A stretch of 64,000 nucleotides of DNA from Exiguobacterium sp. RIT594 (lineage in GTDB: Bacteria; Bacillota; Bacilli; Exiguobacteriales; Exiguobacteriaceae). The translations under genes and the position numbers were made by a program. Below, in pieces: positions 18,348 to 29,231 of this stretch. Position 1 is the stretch's first letter; each line of letters starts with the position of its first letter. The notes beneath the pieces were generated by a model that was given only the letters and a program-made list of their open reading frames with translations, made no database searches and was not told where the DNA came from. The stretch lies in contig NZ_QPKF01000001.1 of NCBI RefSeq assembly GCF_003339585.1, positions 744,001 through 808,000 of the forward strand, written 5' to 3'.

Positions 18348-19502
18348 ATGAAACAGGTTAGTATCATTGGGGGAACTGGGTCGATTGGGACCCAAACGTT
18401 AGATGTCATCGCAGCAAATCCGGACCGTTTCCAACTGGTCAGCTTTGCGTTCGGGAAAAACATCGAGGTTGCCTTACCCTGGCTGAATCGTTTACGTCCG
18501 GAGCTGGTAGCTGTCTTAGACGAGACGGTAAAAGAACAACTCGAAGCAGTTCTTGATTACGCGCCAACAGTGCTCGTCGGTGAAGAAGGATTGATTGCTG
18601 TCGCAACGGCAGAACAAGCGGATATCGTCATTACAGCCGTCGTCGGTGCCGTCGGGCTTCGTCCTACGCTTGCCGCCATTGAAGCGGGAAAAGCGATCGG
18701 ATTGGCAAACAAAGAAACACTGGTGACAGCCGGACACCTCGTCATGAAAAAAGCACGTGAAAAAGGTGTCGCGATTCTTCCGGTCGATAGTGAACATGCC
18801 GCGATTTTCCAATGTCTGAATGGCGAACGGCGTCAGGACGTCCGACAAATCATCTTAACCGCATCCGGCGGCAGTTTCCGAGATCAAACACGGGAACAGT
18901 TGGCAAACGTAACGGTGGAGCAGGCGCTAAACCATCCGAACTGGTCGATGGGAGCCAAAATTACGATTGATTCGGCGACGATGATGAATAAAGGATTTGA
19001 AGTCATCGAAGCGCACTGGTTGTTTGATGTCACGTACGATGAAATCGATGTCGTTCTTCACCGGGAATCCATCATCCACTCGATGGTCGAATTCAATGAC
19101 GGTGCGGTTATGGCGCAACTCGGGATGCCGGATATGCGTGAACCGATTCAATATGCCCTTACATATCCGTCCCGCCTTGAAATCAAAGGGGGAGAACGGT
19201 TAAACTTAAAACAAATCGGACGCCTGAATTTTGCGGAAGCTTCATTTGAACGTTATCCCCTGCTTCGTCTTGCGTTTGAAGCAGGACGTGCCGGTGGATC
19301 GATGCCTTCCGTGCTCAATGCTGCGAACGAACAAGCTGTCGACCGTTTTTTAAAAGGGGAAATCAGCTTTTTAGAAATTGAAGCGAGCGTCGAGGCGGCT
19401 CTTCAAGCACATGAAAACATCGAAGATCCGTCTTTGGACCAGATTTTAGAGTCGGATCGTTGGGCCCGTGCGTTTGTTGCGTCCCTCTCACTCACTAACT
19501 AA
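18348..19502 (+). CDS. dxr: 1-deoxy-D-xylulose 5-phosphate reductoisomerase
   Basis: Second step of the MEP isoprenoid pathway, NADPH-dependent, giving 2-C-methylerythritol 4-phosphate; it supplies the isoprenoids used by UppS. The 384 residues include [15 protein letters not shown] (NADPH site), [10 protein letters not shown], the metal-binding [13 protein letters not shown] and [27 protein letters not shown] precedes ATG 18348. Complete with no odd features. Confidence 0.97.
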   Translation: MKQVSIIGGTGSIGTQTLDVIAANPDRFQLVSFAFGKNIEVALPWLNRLRPELVAVLDETVKEQLEAVLDYAPTVLVGEEGLIAVATAEQADIVITAVVGAVGLRPTLAAIEAGKAIGLANKETLVTAGHLVMKKAREKGVAILPVDSEHAAIFQCLNGERRQDVRQIILTASGGSFRDQTREQLANVTVEQALNHPNWSMGAKITIDSATMMNKGFEVIEAHWLFDVTYDEIDVVLHRESIIHSMVEFNDGAVMAQLGMPDMREPIQYALTYPSRLEIKGGERLNLKQIGRLNFAEASFERYPLLRLAFEAGRAGGSMPSVLNAANEQAVDRFLKGEISFLEIEASVEAALQAHENIEDPSLDQILESDRWARAFVASLSLTN

Positions 19503-19515
19503 GGATGGGATAACA

Positions 19516-20757
19516 ATGACGACCTTTATATCAATCGTTTTGATGTTCGGTGTACTTGTTGCCGTGCATGAATGGGGTCATCTCGTCATGGCAAAACGGG
19601 CAGGAATCCTCTGTCGCGAATTCGCCATCGGATTTGGTCCGAAAATTTTTTCTTTTTTCAAAAATGAGACGTTGTACACGGTCCGCCTGTTACCAATCGG
19701 CGGATATGTCAAAATGGCCGGGGAAGAACCGGAATTCGTTGAAGTCAAACCGGGGCAAACCATCGGGTTGGGGCTTCGTGACGGTGTCATTGAGACGATG
19801 TATCTGGATGCTTCCCGTCCGGAGGCGGATCAAGTCGTAACCGTCGAAAAAATTGATTTGTTGAACAAGTTAGAAGTCATCGCCTTACAAGATGAAGTAT
19901 CGACACGTTACCCTGTCTCGAAGACGGCGTTTCTTGTTGAAGGACAAACCAAAACTCAAATCGCGCCATACGATCGAACGTTCGGATCGAAATCCGTTTT
20001 CAAACGTGTTCTAGCCATTGCGGCAGGTCCGGCCATGAACTTTGTCCTCGCGTTTGTTATCTTGTTCGGTTTAGCATTGTATAATGGTTCACCGACCGGA
20101 GAAAGTGTCATTGGTACTGTCCAAAAAGGATCTCCGGCCGACAAGGCAGGTCTTGTCGAAGGAGACCGGATCGTTTCCGTCAATGGAACAGAGACGGATA
20201 AATGGACGGATTTACGGGCCGGGTTCCAAGATCAGGCCGGAAAAAAGACAACCGTCGTCTACGAACGAGATGGTCAGGAACAAACGACGTCCATCACACC
20301 GAAGGTCCAACAGCAAGGTGATCAAAAAGTCGGAATCATTGGTGTGACGAATGAGACAGAAAAATCATTTGGAACAGCTTTACAGACAGGGGTTTCCGAA
20401 ACATGGCGGATGTCGACCTTGATCGTCGGAGCGGTCGGAGATCTCGTAACGGGTGTCGTCGGTGTCGATCAATTATCCGGTCCGGTTGGAATCGTCAAAA
20501 TGACGGATCAAGTTGCCGACAGCGGATTTTCGATGTTGCTGACATGGACTGCATTGCTTTCAGTCAACTTAGCAGTGTTCAACTTATTACCACTACCGGC
20601 TTTAGACGGTGGCCGATTATTGTTCCTGTTTTTAGAGGCGTTACGCGGGAAACCGGTCGATCCGCAAAAAGAAGGCCTGGTCCATTTTGTTGGATTTGCA
20701 CTGTTGATGCTCTTGATGTTGGTCGTCACATGGAACGATATCCAGAAGTTCTTTTAA
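19516..20757 (+). CDS. rseP: Site-2 zinc metalloprotease RseP (RasP)
   Basis: Intramembrane protease of 413 residues that cleaves anti-sigma factors such as RsiW after site-1 cut, and also remnant signal peptides. The zinc motif H18-E-W-G-H22 is in the first helix. The PDZ domain is around IGTVQKGSPADKAGLVEGDRI, and the third zinc ligand region NLLPLPALDGGR lies near the C terminus. ATG 19516 with AAGGATGGGA upstream is chosen; the frame extends to 19468 inside dxr. The site-1 protease candidate PrsW is also in this window, at 62010. Confidence 0.96.
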   Translation: MTTFISIVLMFGVLVAVHEWGHLVMAKRAGILCREFAIGFGPKIFSFFKNETLYTVRLLPIGGYVKMAGEEPEFVEVKPGQTIGLGLRDGVIETMYLDASRPEADQVVTVEKIDLLNKLEVIALQDEVSTRYPVSKTAFLVEGQTKTQIAPYDRTFGSKSVFKRVLAIAAGPAMNFVLAFVILFGLALYNGSPTGESVIGTVQKGSPADKAGLVEGDRIVSVNGTETDKWTDLRAGFQDQAGKKTTVVYERDGQEQTTSITPKVQQQGDQKVGIIGVTNETEKSFGTALQTGVSETWRMSTLIVGAVGDLVTGVVGVDQLSGPVGIVKMTDQVADSGFSMLLTWTALLSVNLAVFNLLPLPALDGGRLLFLFLEALRGKPVDPQKEGLVHFVGFALLMLLMLVVTWNDIQKFF

Positions 20758-20786
20758 ATTATTAGTCAAAGGGGTTCACGACTCAC

Positions 20787-22487
20787 ATGAAACAATCCAA
20801 ATTATTTATGCCAACTTTACGTGAAGTACCATCCGATGCAGAAGCCATCAGTCATCAGCTTTTGTTACGGGCAGGGTTCATGCGTCAAAATGCAGCCGGA
20901 ATCTATTCATATCTTCCACTGGCGAAACGTGTCCTGTCGAAAATTGAGACAATCATTCGTCAAGAAATGGAGGGAGCTGGTGCGCAGGAATTGTTGATGC
21001 CAGCTATTCAACCGGCAGAACTATGGGAAGAAACCGGACGCTGGGATATTTACGGTCCGGAACTGATGCGTTTGACTGACCGTCACGATCGGCGGTTTGC
21101 GCTTGGTGCGACACATGAAGAGTTGATTACGTCCATCGTCCGTGATGAGCTGAACTCCTATAAAAAATTACCGGTCAATTTGTTCCAGATTCAAATGAAG
21201 TACCGGGATGAGCGCCGTCCACGGTTCGGATTACTCCGTGGACGTGAATTCATCATGAAAGATGCCTATTCATTCCATTCGTCGCAAGAGAGTTTGGAAG
21301 AAGAGTATCAAAACATGTTTAATGCTTATTCAAAAATCTTCACACGTGTCGGACTCGAGTTCCGTCCGGTCGTCGCGGATTCCGGTGCGATTGGCGGTAG
21401 CGGAACACATGAATTCCATGCCTTGGCTGCCATCGGCGAAGATACGATCGTGTATTCTGATCAGTCGGATTATGCGGCGAACCTGGAGATGGCCGAATCG
21501 GTCGATCAGTACACGAAACAAGATAAAGCATCAGAAGCGTTGGAAGAAGTTCACACAGGTGACGCCAAAACAATTGAAGCTGTCAGTGCAGTACTTGGAT
21601 TACCGGAACAGGAGTCAATCAAAACGGTTGTCTTCAAAACGGAACAAGGTCTTGTCATGGCGCTCGTCCGTGGTGATCATGAAGTCAATGACATTAAACT
21701 GAAGAATTATCTCGGTGCTCTCGATATCATGATGGCAACGGATGAAGAAATCGAACAGGCGCTCCATTCGACACCGGGAACACTCGGACCGATCGGAGCC
21801 GACATGAAGGTTGTTGCGGATTACGCTGTTCGAGCATTAACAAATTCTGTTTGCGGCGCGAACAAGCCGGAAACGCATTACGTGCATGTCGATCCAAGCC
21901 GCGACTTTGAAGCAGAATACACAGATTTACGATTCGTTGAAGAAGGTGACCTCTCACCGGACGGACAAGGACACGTCAAGTTCGCTCGGGGAATCGAAGT
22001 CGGACAAGTCTTTAAACTCGGGACACGTTATTCAGAAGGCATGAATGCTACGTTCCTTGATGAAGGCGGGAAAGCCCAACCGTTGATCATGGGTTGTTAC
22101 GGGATTGGTGTCTCGCGGACGATGTCTGCTGTCGTTGAGCAACATTACGATGAGCGCGGTATCATCTGGCCAAAAGCCATTGCCCCATTTGATGTTCATC
22201 TGATTGCCGTCAACGGTAAAAATGCAGAACAAATGCAAGTGGCGGAAACGGTCTACCGTGACCTGACAGCCGCCGGATTCTCAGTTCTCTTTGACGATCG
22301 GAAAGAACGTGCCGGAGTCAAATTCGCCGACGCAGACTTGATTGGACTGCCAGTAAGAATCAATGTAGGTAAAAAAGCACCGGACGGTATCGTGGAACTG
22401 AAAGCACGACGCGGTGGAGAAGCAGAAGAAATTCAACAAGCAGATCTTCTTGAAGCTGTTCGTTCGCTTTACGAAGGTTTACAATAA
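20787..22487 (+). CDS. proS: Prolyl-tRNA synthetase (bacterial type with editing domain)
   Basis: Charges tRNA-Pro. The 566 residues are class II: motif 2 ([20 protein letters not shown], in part) and motif 3 ([17 protein letters not shown]) frame an inserted YbaK-type editing domain at roughly residues 230-390, which clears Ala-tRNA-Pro. The C-terminal anticodon-binding domain ends at LYEGLQ. It follows rseP by 29 bases and is closed by a hairpin terminator. Confidence 0.97.
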   Translation: MKQSKLFMPTLREVPSDAEAISHQLLLRAGFMRQNAAGIYSYLPLAKRVLSKIETIIRQEMEGAGAQELLMPAIQPAELWEETGRWDIYGPELMRLTDRHDRRFALGATHEELITSIVRDELNSYKKLPVNLFQIQMKYRDERRPRFGLLRGREFIMKDAYSFHSSQESLEEEYQNMFNAYSKIFTRVGLEFRPVVADSGAIGGSGTHEFHALAAIGEDTIVYSDQSDYAANLEMAESVDQYTKQDKASEALEEVHTGDAKTIEAVSAVLGLPEQESIKTVVFKTEQGLVMALVRGDHEVNDIKLKNYLGALDIMMATDEEIEQALHSTPGTLGPIGADMKVVADYAVRALTNSVCGANKPETHYVHVDPSRDFEAEYTDLRFVEEGDLSPDGQGHVKFARGIEVGQVFKLGTRYSEGMNATFLDEGGKAQPLIMGCYGIGVSRTMSAVVEQHYDERGIIWPKAIAPFDVHLIAVNGKNAEQMQVAETVYRDLTAAGFSVLFDDRKERAGVKFADADLIGLPVRINVGKKAPDGIVELKARRGGEAEEIQQADLLEAVRSLYEGLQ

Positions 22488-22499
22488 GTAATGGGAACG

Positions 22500-22528
22500 G
22501 TCACTTTTCGTAAAGTGACTGTTTTCTT
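22500..22528 (+). terminator. Intrinsic terminator after proS
   Basis: GTCACTTT (22500-22507) and AAAGTGAC (22512-22519) form a tight hairpin followed by GTTTTCTTG. It separates proS from polC. Confidence 0.8.
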
Positions 22529-22562
22529 GTCTCACACCCATTCGCCCCTTGGGCAATCTGCA

Positions 22563-22592
22563 AGAGGAGGAGGAGTGGCTGTCATGGTGTGA
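22563..22592 (+). promoter_or_regulatory. Strong ribosome site before polC that points at an out-of-frame mini-ORF
   Basis: AGAGGAGGAGGAG (22563-22575) is the strongest Shine-Dalgarno match near polC. The start codons at good spacing are a GTG at 22575 and an ATG at 22584, both in a frame that stops at TGA 22590-22592. In the polC frame the only codon at that spacing is CTG 22579. The first polC-frame ATG is 20 bases after the TGA, which would allow reinitiation. Confidence 0.5.
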
Positions 22593-22611
22593 AGCAACAA
22601 CGACAGCACAA

Positions 22612-25600
22612 ATGCGAGTGGACACACAACAACGCATGTCGCTCTTGATGAGCGATTTAGAATTACCGACCGGCATCGTCGAAGAATTTTTTACAGATGC
22701 TTCACTTGAAAAATTACGGGTCCAAAAAGCAACTGCGACATGGACTTTCCATATCCGACTGGCTCAGGTCTTACCTCAAAACGTTTATCAGATGTTTTAC
22801 AGTCGACTGAAAAGCCGTTACCAACAGTTTGCGGAGGTCAAATTACTGCTTGAATCCGAGCAACGTCCCGACGCCAAACTGTTTATTGATTATTGGCCGT
22901 ATATCGTCGAGGATTTAGCTGATGCCTCGTCTGCGATGCGGAGTCATTTAAGCCGTGTTTTGCCGGAATACCGGGACAATAAGCTGTTTATTCCGGTTCG
23001 CAGTGAACCGGAAGCCGGGTTCCTGAAAAACGATCTTTGCGGTGAAATGCAATTATTGTACGGGGCATACGGATTTCCGAAATTTGTATGTGAACCGGTC
23101 GTCCAGATGGATCAAACCGAGCAGGAAGAATTACGGAACCAGGTCAAACAGGAAGATATTGATGAAGCCAAACGAATGCTTGAACTTCAATTCAAACGGG
23201 AACAATCCCGTGACGATGACGAAGGCCCGATTGATATCCGGATTGGAAAACCGATTCAAGACGAAGTGGTACCGATTAAGACAATTCAAGATGAGGAACG
23301 CCGGATTGCGATCCGGGGACTTGTTTTTGCGGCAGAAAGCCGGGAACTCCGCAGCGGAAAAACGATCTTTACCTTTAAACTGACCGACTATACGGATTCG
23401 TTGGTCGTCAAAATGTTTGCCCGTGACGAGACCGATGTCAAAATCCTGTCGGCTATCAAAAAAGGCATGTGGATTCAAGTAGCGGGCCGTGTCGAATTTG
23501 ATACGTTCTTGCGTGACTTGTGTATGATGATCGCCCAATTGTCCGAAGTCAAAATGGAACTGCCGGCCGATCCATGGGCGGGTGAAAAACGTGTCGAGTT
23601 ACATGCCCATTCCCAAATGAGTCAGATGGATGCTGTCATGAACGTGACGAAATATGTGGAGCGAGCAGCTGCCTGGGGGCACCCGGCAGTCGCCATCACT
23701 GATCACGCGGGGGCGCAAAGCTTCCCGGATGCGTATTATGCCGGAAAGAAAAACAACATCAAAGTGTTGTACGGGATTGAAGCGAACGTCGTCAACGACG
23801 GGGTCCAGGTCGCGTATCATCCGGTCGACCAGGACTTGGAAAAAGCAACGTTTGTCGTCTTTGACGTCGAGACCACCGGATTATCTGCGATGTATAACAA
23901 AATCATCGAGTTAGCCGCTGTTAAGATTTACGATGGGGACATCATCGACAAGTTCGAAGCGTTTGCTGATCCAAAACATCTCTTGTCAGCGACAACGATT
24001 GATTTAACGGGAATTACCGATGAGATGGTCCGCGGAAAACCGGATCCGGAACAAGTCGTTAAAGAATTTATGGACTGGGCGGGCGATTCGATTCTCGTTG
24101 CCCACAATGCTTCCTTTGATATCGGGTTCTTAAATGCCACATTACGATCCGGCAATCATGACGAATCGGCTTTACCCGTCATCGATACGCTCGAACTCGC
24201 CCGTGTCCTGATGCCGAGCCTTAAAAATCACCGTTTGAATACGCTCGCTAAACGATTTGATATTGAATTGACCCAGCATCACCGGGCAATCTACGATGCG
24301 GAAGCGACTGGCTATTTGATGCTTAAACTACTGCAAATGGCGGATGAGATGTTTAACATGAAAACTCACCTTTCGCTGAACCGGGAGATGGGGAAAGATA
24401 TCTCCCGATCACGTCCGTATCATGCGACGGTCTATGCCAAAAACCGGACGGGTCTGAAAAACCTGTATCAATTGATTTCACTCGCGCATACAAAACACGT
24501 CCACCGGGTCGTCCGGACACCGCGTTCGCAACTCGTTGCACACCGGGACGGTTTGATCATCGGTTCGGCCTGTGACAACGGGGAAGTATTTGATGCCGCT
24601 CTCAATAAATCAGATGAAGATTTGGCGAAGGTCATGCGGTTTTACGACTTTATTGAGATACAGCCGCCTGCGATGTACGGCCATTTAATCGAACGGGAAA
24701 TCGTTCAAAATGAATTGGAACTGCGGGATTTGATCAAAAAGGTCATCCGGGTTGCGGAAGAAAACGATATTTTGCCGGTCGCGACGGGCAATGTGCATTA
24801 TCTGGATACACATGACGCCACCTATCGGGAAGTGTTGATTCGGACGCAGGGCGGTGCCAATATGCTGAATATGCGCAAACAATTGCCGCCGGCCCACTTC
24901 CGGACGACACAGGAAATGATGAGTGATTTTAAATTTTTAGGGCCGGAACTGTCGGAACGGCTTGTCATCACCAATAGCCAGGAAATTGCCGGCTGGTTTG
25001 AAAATATCGATATCATTCCGAAAGATTTGTTCACGCCTAAAATTGAAGGCGCGGATGAAGAGGTCCGGTCGTTGTCATATGACATGGCGCATCGTATTTA
25101 CGGCGATGTCCTGCCGGAAATCGTCGAGGCTCGTCTGGAAAAAGAACTCAAATCGATCATCGGTCACGGATTTGCTGTCATTTATCTGATTTCGCACAAG
25201 CTCGTTAAAAAATCACTCGATGACGGATACCTCGTCGGGTCCCGGGGATCGGTCGGGTCGAGCCTTGTCGCGACGATGACGGAAATCACGGAAGTGAATC
25301 CCCTGCCACCGCATTACGTCTGTCCGAATTGTAAGGAGTCGGAATTCTTTGATGATGGATCGGTTGGTTCCGGATTCGACTTACCGGATAAAACGTGTAA
25401 GACGTGTGACGTGCCGTTAATCAAAGACGGGCACGATATTCCGTTTGAGACGTTCCTTGGATTCAAAGGGGATAAAGTACCGGATATTGATTTAAACTTC
25501 AGTGGAGAATACCAGCCGAAAGCCCACGCCTATACAAAAGTCTTGTTTGGTGACGACTATGTGTACCGAGCCGGGACGATTGGGACGATTGCCGAGAAAA

Positions 25601-26907
25601 CGGCTTACGGCTACGTCAAAGGGTATCAATCTGAAAATGACCTCAATTACCGGAATGCTGAAGTCGACCGGCTTGTCAGCGGTGTGACCGGTGTCAAACG
25701 GACGACGGGTCAGCACCCGGGTGGGATCATCGTTGTTCCGGATTATATGGACATTTATGATATCAGTCCGATTCAATTCCCGGCGGATGACATGGGGTCC
25801 GAGTGGAAAACGACCCACTTTGATTTCCATTCGATCCACGATAACCTCTTGAAACTGGATATCCTCGGACATGATGATCCGACGATGATCCGGATGCTGC
25901 AAGATTTATCGGGACGCGATCCGAAAACGATTCCCGTCGATGATGCAGAGGTCATGAAGATTTTCAGTTCGACAGAATCGATTGGCGTGACACCGGAACA
26001 GATTGATTCGAAAACCGGGACGCTTGGGATTCCGGAGTTTGGGACAAAATTTGTCCGACAGATGCTTGAAGAAACAAAACCGACGACTTTTTCAGAGCTT
26101 GTCCAGATTTCCGGTCTGTCTCACGGCACGGATGTCTGGCTCGGTAATGCCAGTGAGCTGATCTATAACGGAACATGTGAACTGAAAGACGTCATCGGTT
26201 GCCGGGATGATATCATGGTCTATTTGATTTATGCGGGTCTTGAACCGTCACTTGCCTTTAAAATCATGGAATCGGTCCGTAAAGGGAAAGGTCTTTCGAT
26301 TGAGATGGAAGAGGCGATGATTGAAAATCATGTACCGCTGTGGTACATCGATTCGTGTAAAAAAATCAAGTACATGTTCCCGAAAGCCCACGCCGCGGCC
26401 TATGTGTTGATGGCTGTCCGGATTGCTTATTACAAAGTCCATCATCCGATGTACTATTATGCCTCTTACTTCACGGTTCGTGCCGGTGATTTTGATATCG
26501 GGGCGATGAACAAAGGATCGGCAGCGATTCGCAAAGTATTGCAGGATATCAAAGATAAAGGATTTGAAGCAACGGCGAAAGACAAGGGACTGTACACCGT
26601 GCTTGAGATTGCGCTTGAAATGATTGAACGGGGCTTTACCTTCAGCAAAGTTGATTTGTATAAATCGAGTGCCTCCGAGTTTCTGATTGATGGAGATTCG
26701 CTATTGCCGCCGTTCGATGCTGTCACCGGTCTTGGAACGAATGCGGCGAAACAAATCGTCGAAGCCCGAAAAGGCGGTGAGTTCCTGTCGAAGGAAGATT
26801 TGCAAAAACGGGCGAAACTCTCGAAGTCGATTATCGAAACGCTGGATAATCTAGGTTGTCTGGAAGGTCTTCCGGATGAGAACCAACTCTCGTTATTTGA
26901 CCTCTAA
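22612..26907 (+). CDS. polC: DNA polymerase III alpha subunit, PolC type
   Basis: Replicative polymerase of low-GC Gram-positives, about 1431 residues. In order it has an N-terminal domain, an OB domain, a PHP domain split by the exonuclease ([16 protein letters not shown]), a DEDDh proofreading exonuclease ([30 protein letters not shown]), then palm, fingers and tail. The palm motif [22 protein letters not shown] and the cysteine cluster CPNCK/CKTC are visible. The start is uncertain: ATG 22612 gives an N terminus close in length to B. subtilis PolC but has no ribosome site beside it. A TTG at 22549 would begin before the AGGAGGAGG element and is unlikely. Confidence 0.95.
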   Translation: MRVDTQQRMSLLMSDLELPTGIVEEFFTDASLEKLRVQKATATWTFHIRLAQVLPQNVYQMFYSRLKSRYQQFAEVKLLLESEQRPDAKLFIDYWPYIVEDLADASSAMRSHLSRVLPEYRDNKLFIPVRSEPEAGFLKNDLCGEMQLLYGAYGFPKFVCEPVVQMDQTEQEELRNQVKQEDIDEAKRMLELQFKREQSRDDDEGPIDIRIGKPIQDEVVPIKTIQDEERRIAIRGLVFAAESRELRSGKTIFTFKLTDYTDSLVVKMFARDETDVKILSAIKKGMWIQVAGRVEFDTFLRDLCMMIAQLSEVKMELPADPWAGEKRVELHAHSQMSQMDAVMNVTKYVERAAAWGHPAVAITDHAGAQSFPDAYYAGKKNNIKVLYGIEANVVNDGVQVAYHPVDQDLEKATFVVFDVETTGLSAMYNKIIELAAVKIYDGDIIDKFEAFADPKHLLSATTIDLTGITDEMVRGKPDPEQVVKEFMDWAGDSILVAHNASFDIGFLNATLRSGNHDESALPVIDTLELARVLMPSLKNHRLNTLAKRFDIELTQHHRAIYDAEATGYLMLKLLQMADEMFNMKTHLSLNREMGKDISRSRPYHATVYAKNRTGLKNLYQLISLAHTKHVHRVVRTPRSQLVAHRDGLIIGSACDNGEVFDAALNKSDEDLAKVMRFYDFIEIQPPAMYGHLIEREIVQNELELRDLIKKVIRVAEENDILPVATGNVHYLDTHDATYREVLIRTQGGANMLNMRKQLPPAHFRTTQEMMSDFKFLGPELSERLVITNSQEIAGWFENIDIIPKDLFTPKIEGADEEVRSLSYDMAHRIYGDVLPEIVEARLEKELKSIIGHGFAVIYLISHKLVKKSLDDGYLVGSRGSVGSSLVATMTEITEVNPLPPHYVCPNCKESEFFDDGSVGSGFDLPDKTCKTCDVPLIKDGHDIPFETFLGFKGDKVPDIDLNFSGEYQPKAHAYTKVLFGDDYVYRAGTIGTIAEKTAYGYVKGYQSENDLNYRNAEVDRLVSGVTGVKRTTGQHPGGIIVVPDYMDIYDISPIQFPADDMGSEWKTTHFDFHSIHDNLLKLDILGHDDPTMIRMLQDLSGRDPKTIPVDDAEVMKIFSSTESIGVTPEQIDSKTGTLGIPEFGTKFVRQMLEETKPTTFSELVQISGLSHGTDVWLGNASELIYNGTCELKDVIGCRDDIMVYLIYAGLEPSLAFKIMESVRKGKGLSIEMEEAMIENHVPLWYIDSCKKIKYMFPKAHAAAYVLMAVRIAYYKVHHPMYYYASYFTVRAGDFDIGAMNKGSAAIRKVLQDIKDKGFEATAKDKGLYTVLEIALEMIERGFTFSKVDLYKSSASEFLIDGDSLLPPFDAVTGLGTNAAKQIVEARKGGEFLSKEDLQKRAKLSKSIIETLDNLGCLEGLPDENQLSLFDL

Positions 26908-26921
26908 AGCCTTGCGGATGC

Positions 26922-26950
26922 TTGCTTAAGAAGGTGCATTATGCTATATT
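26922..26950 (+). promoter_or_regulatory. SigA-type promoter for the rimP-nusA-infB operon
   Basis: TTGCTT (26922-26927) and TATATT (26945-26950) are separated by 17 bases. Transcription would start near 26957, about 80 bases before rimP, with a terminator-like hairpin inside that leader. Confidence 0.7.
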
Positions 26951-26983
26951 GAGTGAGGAAATGTTTTTTATACTACGACCTGG

Positions 26984-27022
26984 AAGGAGTAGGGGGACCT
27001 GCTCCTTTCTTGTTTGTTTTTT
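26984..27022 (+). terminator. Leader hairpin upstream of rimP: terminator, possibly a NusA-responsive attenuator
   Basis: AAGGAGTAGG (26984-26993) pairs with CCTGCTCCTT (26998-27007) across a GGGA loop, with one G-T wobble. A T-rich tail (TCTTGTTTGTTTTTT) follows. It lies downstream of the candidate promoter, so it would act in the rimP leader as well as ending polC transcripts. The arm CTCCTT (27002-27007) could instead pair with AAGGAG of the rimP ribosome site at about 27024-27029. Confidence 0.75.
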
Positions 27023-27036
27023 GAAGGAGGATGAAG

Positions 27037-27504
27037 ATGACGAACGTAACTGAGAAGGTCGAACAACTCGCAAAACCGATCGTAGAACGAGAGGGGATGG
27101 AGCTTGTCGACGTCGAATTCGTCAAAGAGGGGGCGGATTGGTTCCTACGTGTCTCCATCGATAAAGAAGGTGGCGTTGACCTGGAAGACTGTGTCAACAT
27201 CAATGAAAAGTTATCGGAAGCATTGAATCAAGATGATCCGATTGACGAACCCTACTATTTAGATGTTGCGAGTCCAGGTGCTGAACGACCACTCAAAAAA
27301 ACCGAGGATTTCGAAAAGGCGATTGGCAAACATGTCTATATCAAGACGCATGATCCCGTCAAGGATGCGACAGAATTTGAAGGTACATTACTGACTTATT
27401 CTGAAGAAATGCTTGAACTCGAAGTCCGTGTGAAGACACGAAAATTGAAAATTGAAATACCGGTGAACAAGATCGCGATGGCGCGGCTTGCGGTAGTGTT
27501 CTAA
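27037..27504 (+). CDS. rimP: Ribosome maturation factor RimP
   Basis: 30S assembly factor of 155 residues with a two-domain RimP fold (MELVDVEFVKEGADWFLRV, EPYYLDVASPGAERPL). The ribosome site GAAGGAGG ends right before an ATG at 27031, so the in-frame ATG at 27037, with six bases of spacing, is the probable start. It is first in the nusA-infB operon, as in most bacteria. Its expression is likely controlled by the leader hairpin upstream. Confidence 0.95.
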   Translation: MTNVTEKVEQLAKPIVEREGMELVDVEFVKEGADWFLRVSIDKEGGVDLEDCVNINEKLSEALNQDDPIDEPYYLDVASPGAERPLKKTEDFEKAIGKHVYIKTHDPVKDATEFEGTLLTYSEEMLELEVRVKTRKLKIEIPVNKIAMARLAVVF

Positions 27505-27520
27505 GGAAAGGAAGAGAACG

Positions 27521-28648
27521 ATGGGACCACAGTTACTTGAAGCAATCGAACAAATCGCTAAAGAAAAAGAGATTGATAAGAATATCATCATCGATGCGCT
27601 GGAACAGGCATTGATTTCCGCTTACCGCCGCAACTTCGGAAAAGAGTCGGAGGCAGTAAAAGTCGAATTTGACCAACAGACAGGAGATATCCGTGTCTTT
27701 GCCTTAAAAGAGGTTGTTGAACGTTTGACACAGCCGGAAGAACAGCTTTCACTCGAGGAAGCACACGAAATCGATCCAACGTATGAACTCGGTGATTTCC
27801 ACAAAGTCGAAGTGACACCAGGTGATTTCGGACGTGTCGCAGCACAAACGGCGAAACAAATCGTCACACAAAAGATGCGTGAAGCAGAGCGGGAACGTAT
27901 TTACAATCATTTCGCCGACCGGGAAGATGAAATCATGACCGGAATGGTTGAACGTCAGGATGCACGTAATCTGTACGTTAACCTCGAGGGGATTGAAGCC
28001 GTACTGACGACACACGAACAGATGCCGAATGAACGTTTCGGAATCCGGGAATACATCAAAGTATACGTGACGAAAGTCGATCCAATGGTCAAGGGGTCAG
28101 GCGCATCGATTCTTGTATCGCGGACACACCCGGGTTTATTAAAACGTCTGTTTGAAATCGAAGTACCTGAAATCGCCAGCGGCGAAGTTGAAGTGAAATC
28201 GGTAGCACGTGAAGCCGGCGACCGTTCGAAGATTGCCGTTGCTTCCGACGAGATTGATCCTGTCGGTGCATGTGTCGGTCAAAAAGGAGCGCGTGTCCAA
28301 CGGATCGTTAACGAATTAAACGGAGAAAAGATTGATATCGTCCGTTATTCAGATGATCCGAAAGAGTATGTTGCCAACGCTCTGAGCCCGGCACAAGTCG
28401 TTGCCGTATATGTCAATGAGCCGGCAAAAGCGACAATCGTCGTCGTACCTGACTTCCAATTGTCACTTGCGATCGGGAAACGTGGTCAAAATGCCCGTTT
28501 AGCTGCCAAGTTAACAGGATGGAAAATTGACATCAAGAGTGAATCAGAAGCAGAATCGATGGAATTGAAAGATGTCTTCATGAAAGTCGAACCTGCGGCA
28601 GCAGAAGCAGTTGACGTGGAAACGGTCCAAGTCGAAGGCGAGGAATAA
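27521..28648 (+). CDS. nusA: Transcription termination/antitermination factor NusA
   Basis: RNA polymerase-associated factor of 375 residues that modulates pausing and intrinsic termination. It has an N-terminal polymerase-binding domain (roughly residues 1-125), an S1 domain, then two KH domains (GQKGARVQRIVNEL and IGKRGQNARLAAKLTG) and a short acidic tail. The long C-terminal repeats of the E. coli protein are absent, as is normal in Firmicutes. It is 16 bases after rimP. Confidence 0.97.
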   Translation: MGPQLLEAIEQIAKEKEIDKNIIIDALEQALISAYRRNFGKESEAVKVEFDQQTGDIRVFALKEVVERLTQPEEQLSLEEAHEIDPTYELGDFHKVEVTPGDFGRVAAQTAKQIVTQKMREAERERIYNHFADREDEIMTGMVERQDARNLYVNLEGIEAVLTTHEQMPNERFGIREYIKVYVTKVDPMVKGSGASILVSRTHPGLLKRLFEIEVPEIASGEVEVKSVAREAGDRSKIAVASDEIDPVGACVGQKGARVQRIVNELNGEKIDIVRYSDDPKEYVANALSPAQVVAVYVNEPAKATIVVVPDFQLSLAIGKRGQNARLAAKLTGWKIDIKSESEAESMELKDVFMKVEPAAAEAVDVETVQVEGEE

Positions 28649-28651
28649 TTC

Positions 28652-28921
28652 GTGCAAAAAAAGGTACCATTACGCAAATGTGTCATCACACAAGAAATGC
28701 GTCCTAAAAAAGAGTTGATTCGGGTCGTCCGGACACCTGACAGTGAGGTTGTCGTCGATCTTAATGGTAAAATGAATGGGCGAGGCGCCTATTTGACGAA
28801 AGATGCAACTGTCATTGCGACAGCCAAAAAGAAGCGCACACTCGATCATCATCTGAAAGTCAAAACAACAGATGCGTTATATGATCAATTGCTTGCGATC
28901 GCGGGAGGTACACATGAGTAA
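28652..28921 (+). CDS. rnpM: RNase P modulator RnpM (YlxR family)
   Basis: Small basic protein of 89 residues with the YlxR signature [23 protein letters not shown] and [10 protein letters not shown] (in part). YlxR from B. subtilis has been described as an RNA-binding modulator of RNase P. It starts at GTG 28652, three bases after nusA, with a ribosome site within the end of nusA (AAGGCGAGGA). It overlaps the next gene by eight bases. Confidence 0.93.
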   Translation: MQKKVPLRKCVITQEMRPKKELIRVVRTPDSEVVVDLNGKMNGRGAYLTKDATVIATAKKKRTLDHHLKVKTTDALYDQLLAIAGGTHE

Positions 28922-29216
28922 ATGGGAATCGCTCCTTGGTCTCGCGAACCGAGCGCGGAAAGTGACGACTGGAGAAGAACTCGTACTAAAAGAAGTACGG
29001 GGAGGACAAGCCAAACTCGTCCTCTTAGCAGCAGATGCGGGGGCTGCCACGCGTAAGAAAGTGACGGATAAATGTACAAGTTATCGTGTTCCGTACATCG
29101 AAGTCGGAGATCGAAACATTCTTGGACATGCACTTGGGAAAGACGCGCGTGTTGTCGTGTCAGTCAACGAAGCCGGATTTGCGAAAAAGCTAACGGAACT
29201 CCTCTCGAACGATTAA
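28914..29216 (+). CDS. rplGA: L7Ae-family ribosomal/K-turn-binding protein (YlxQ)
   Basis: Protein of 100 residues of the L7Ae/L30e/YbxF family that binds kink-turn RNA; its exact job in Firmicutes is unsettled. Diagnostic segments are [37 protein letters not shown] and [21 protein letters not shown] (in parts). ATG 28914 has GCGGGAGG upstream. The frame is open to 28872 inside rnpM. It forms the usual nusA-rnpM-ylxQ-infB order. Confidence 0.92.
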   Translation: MSKWESLLGLANRARKVTTGEELVLKEVRGGQAKLVLLAADAGAATRKKVTDKCTSYRVPYIEVGDRNILGHALGKDARVVVSVNEAGFAKKLTELLSND

Positions 29217-29231
29217 CTGGAGGTGGATCTT

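Noticed and set aside
22549-22611. TTG 22549 as the polC start, adding 21 residues
   Set aside because: It precedes the only strong ribosome site and has none of its own; the extra residues (glutamate-rich) are encoded by the Shine-Dalgarno itself.
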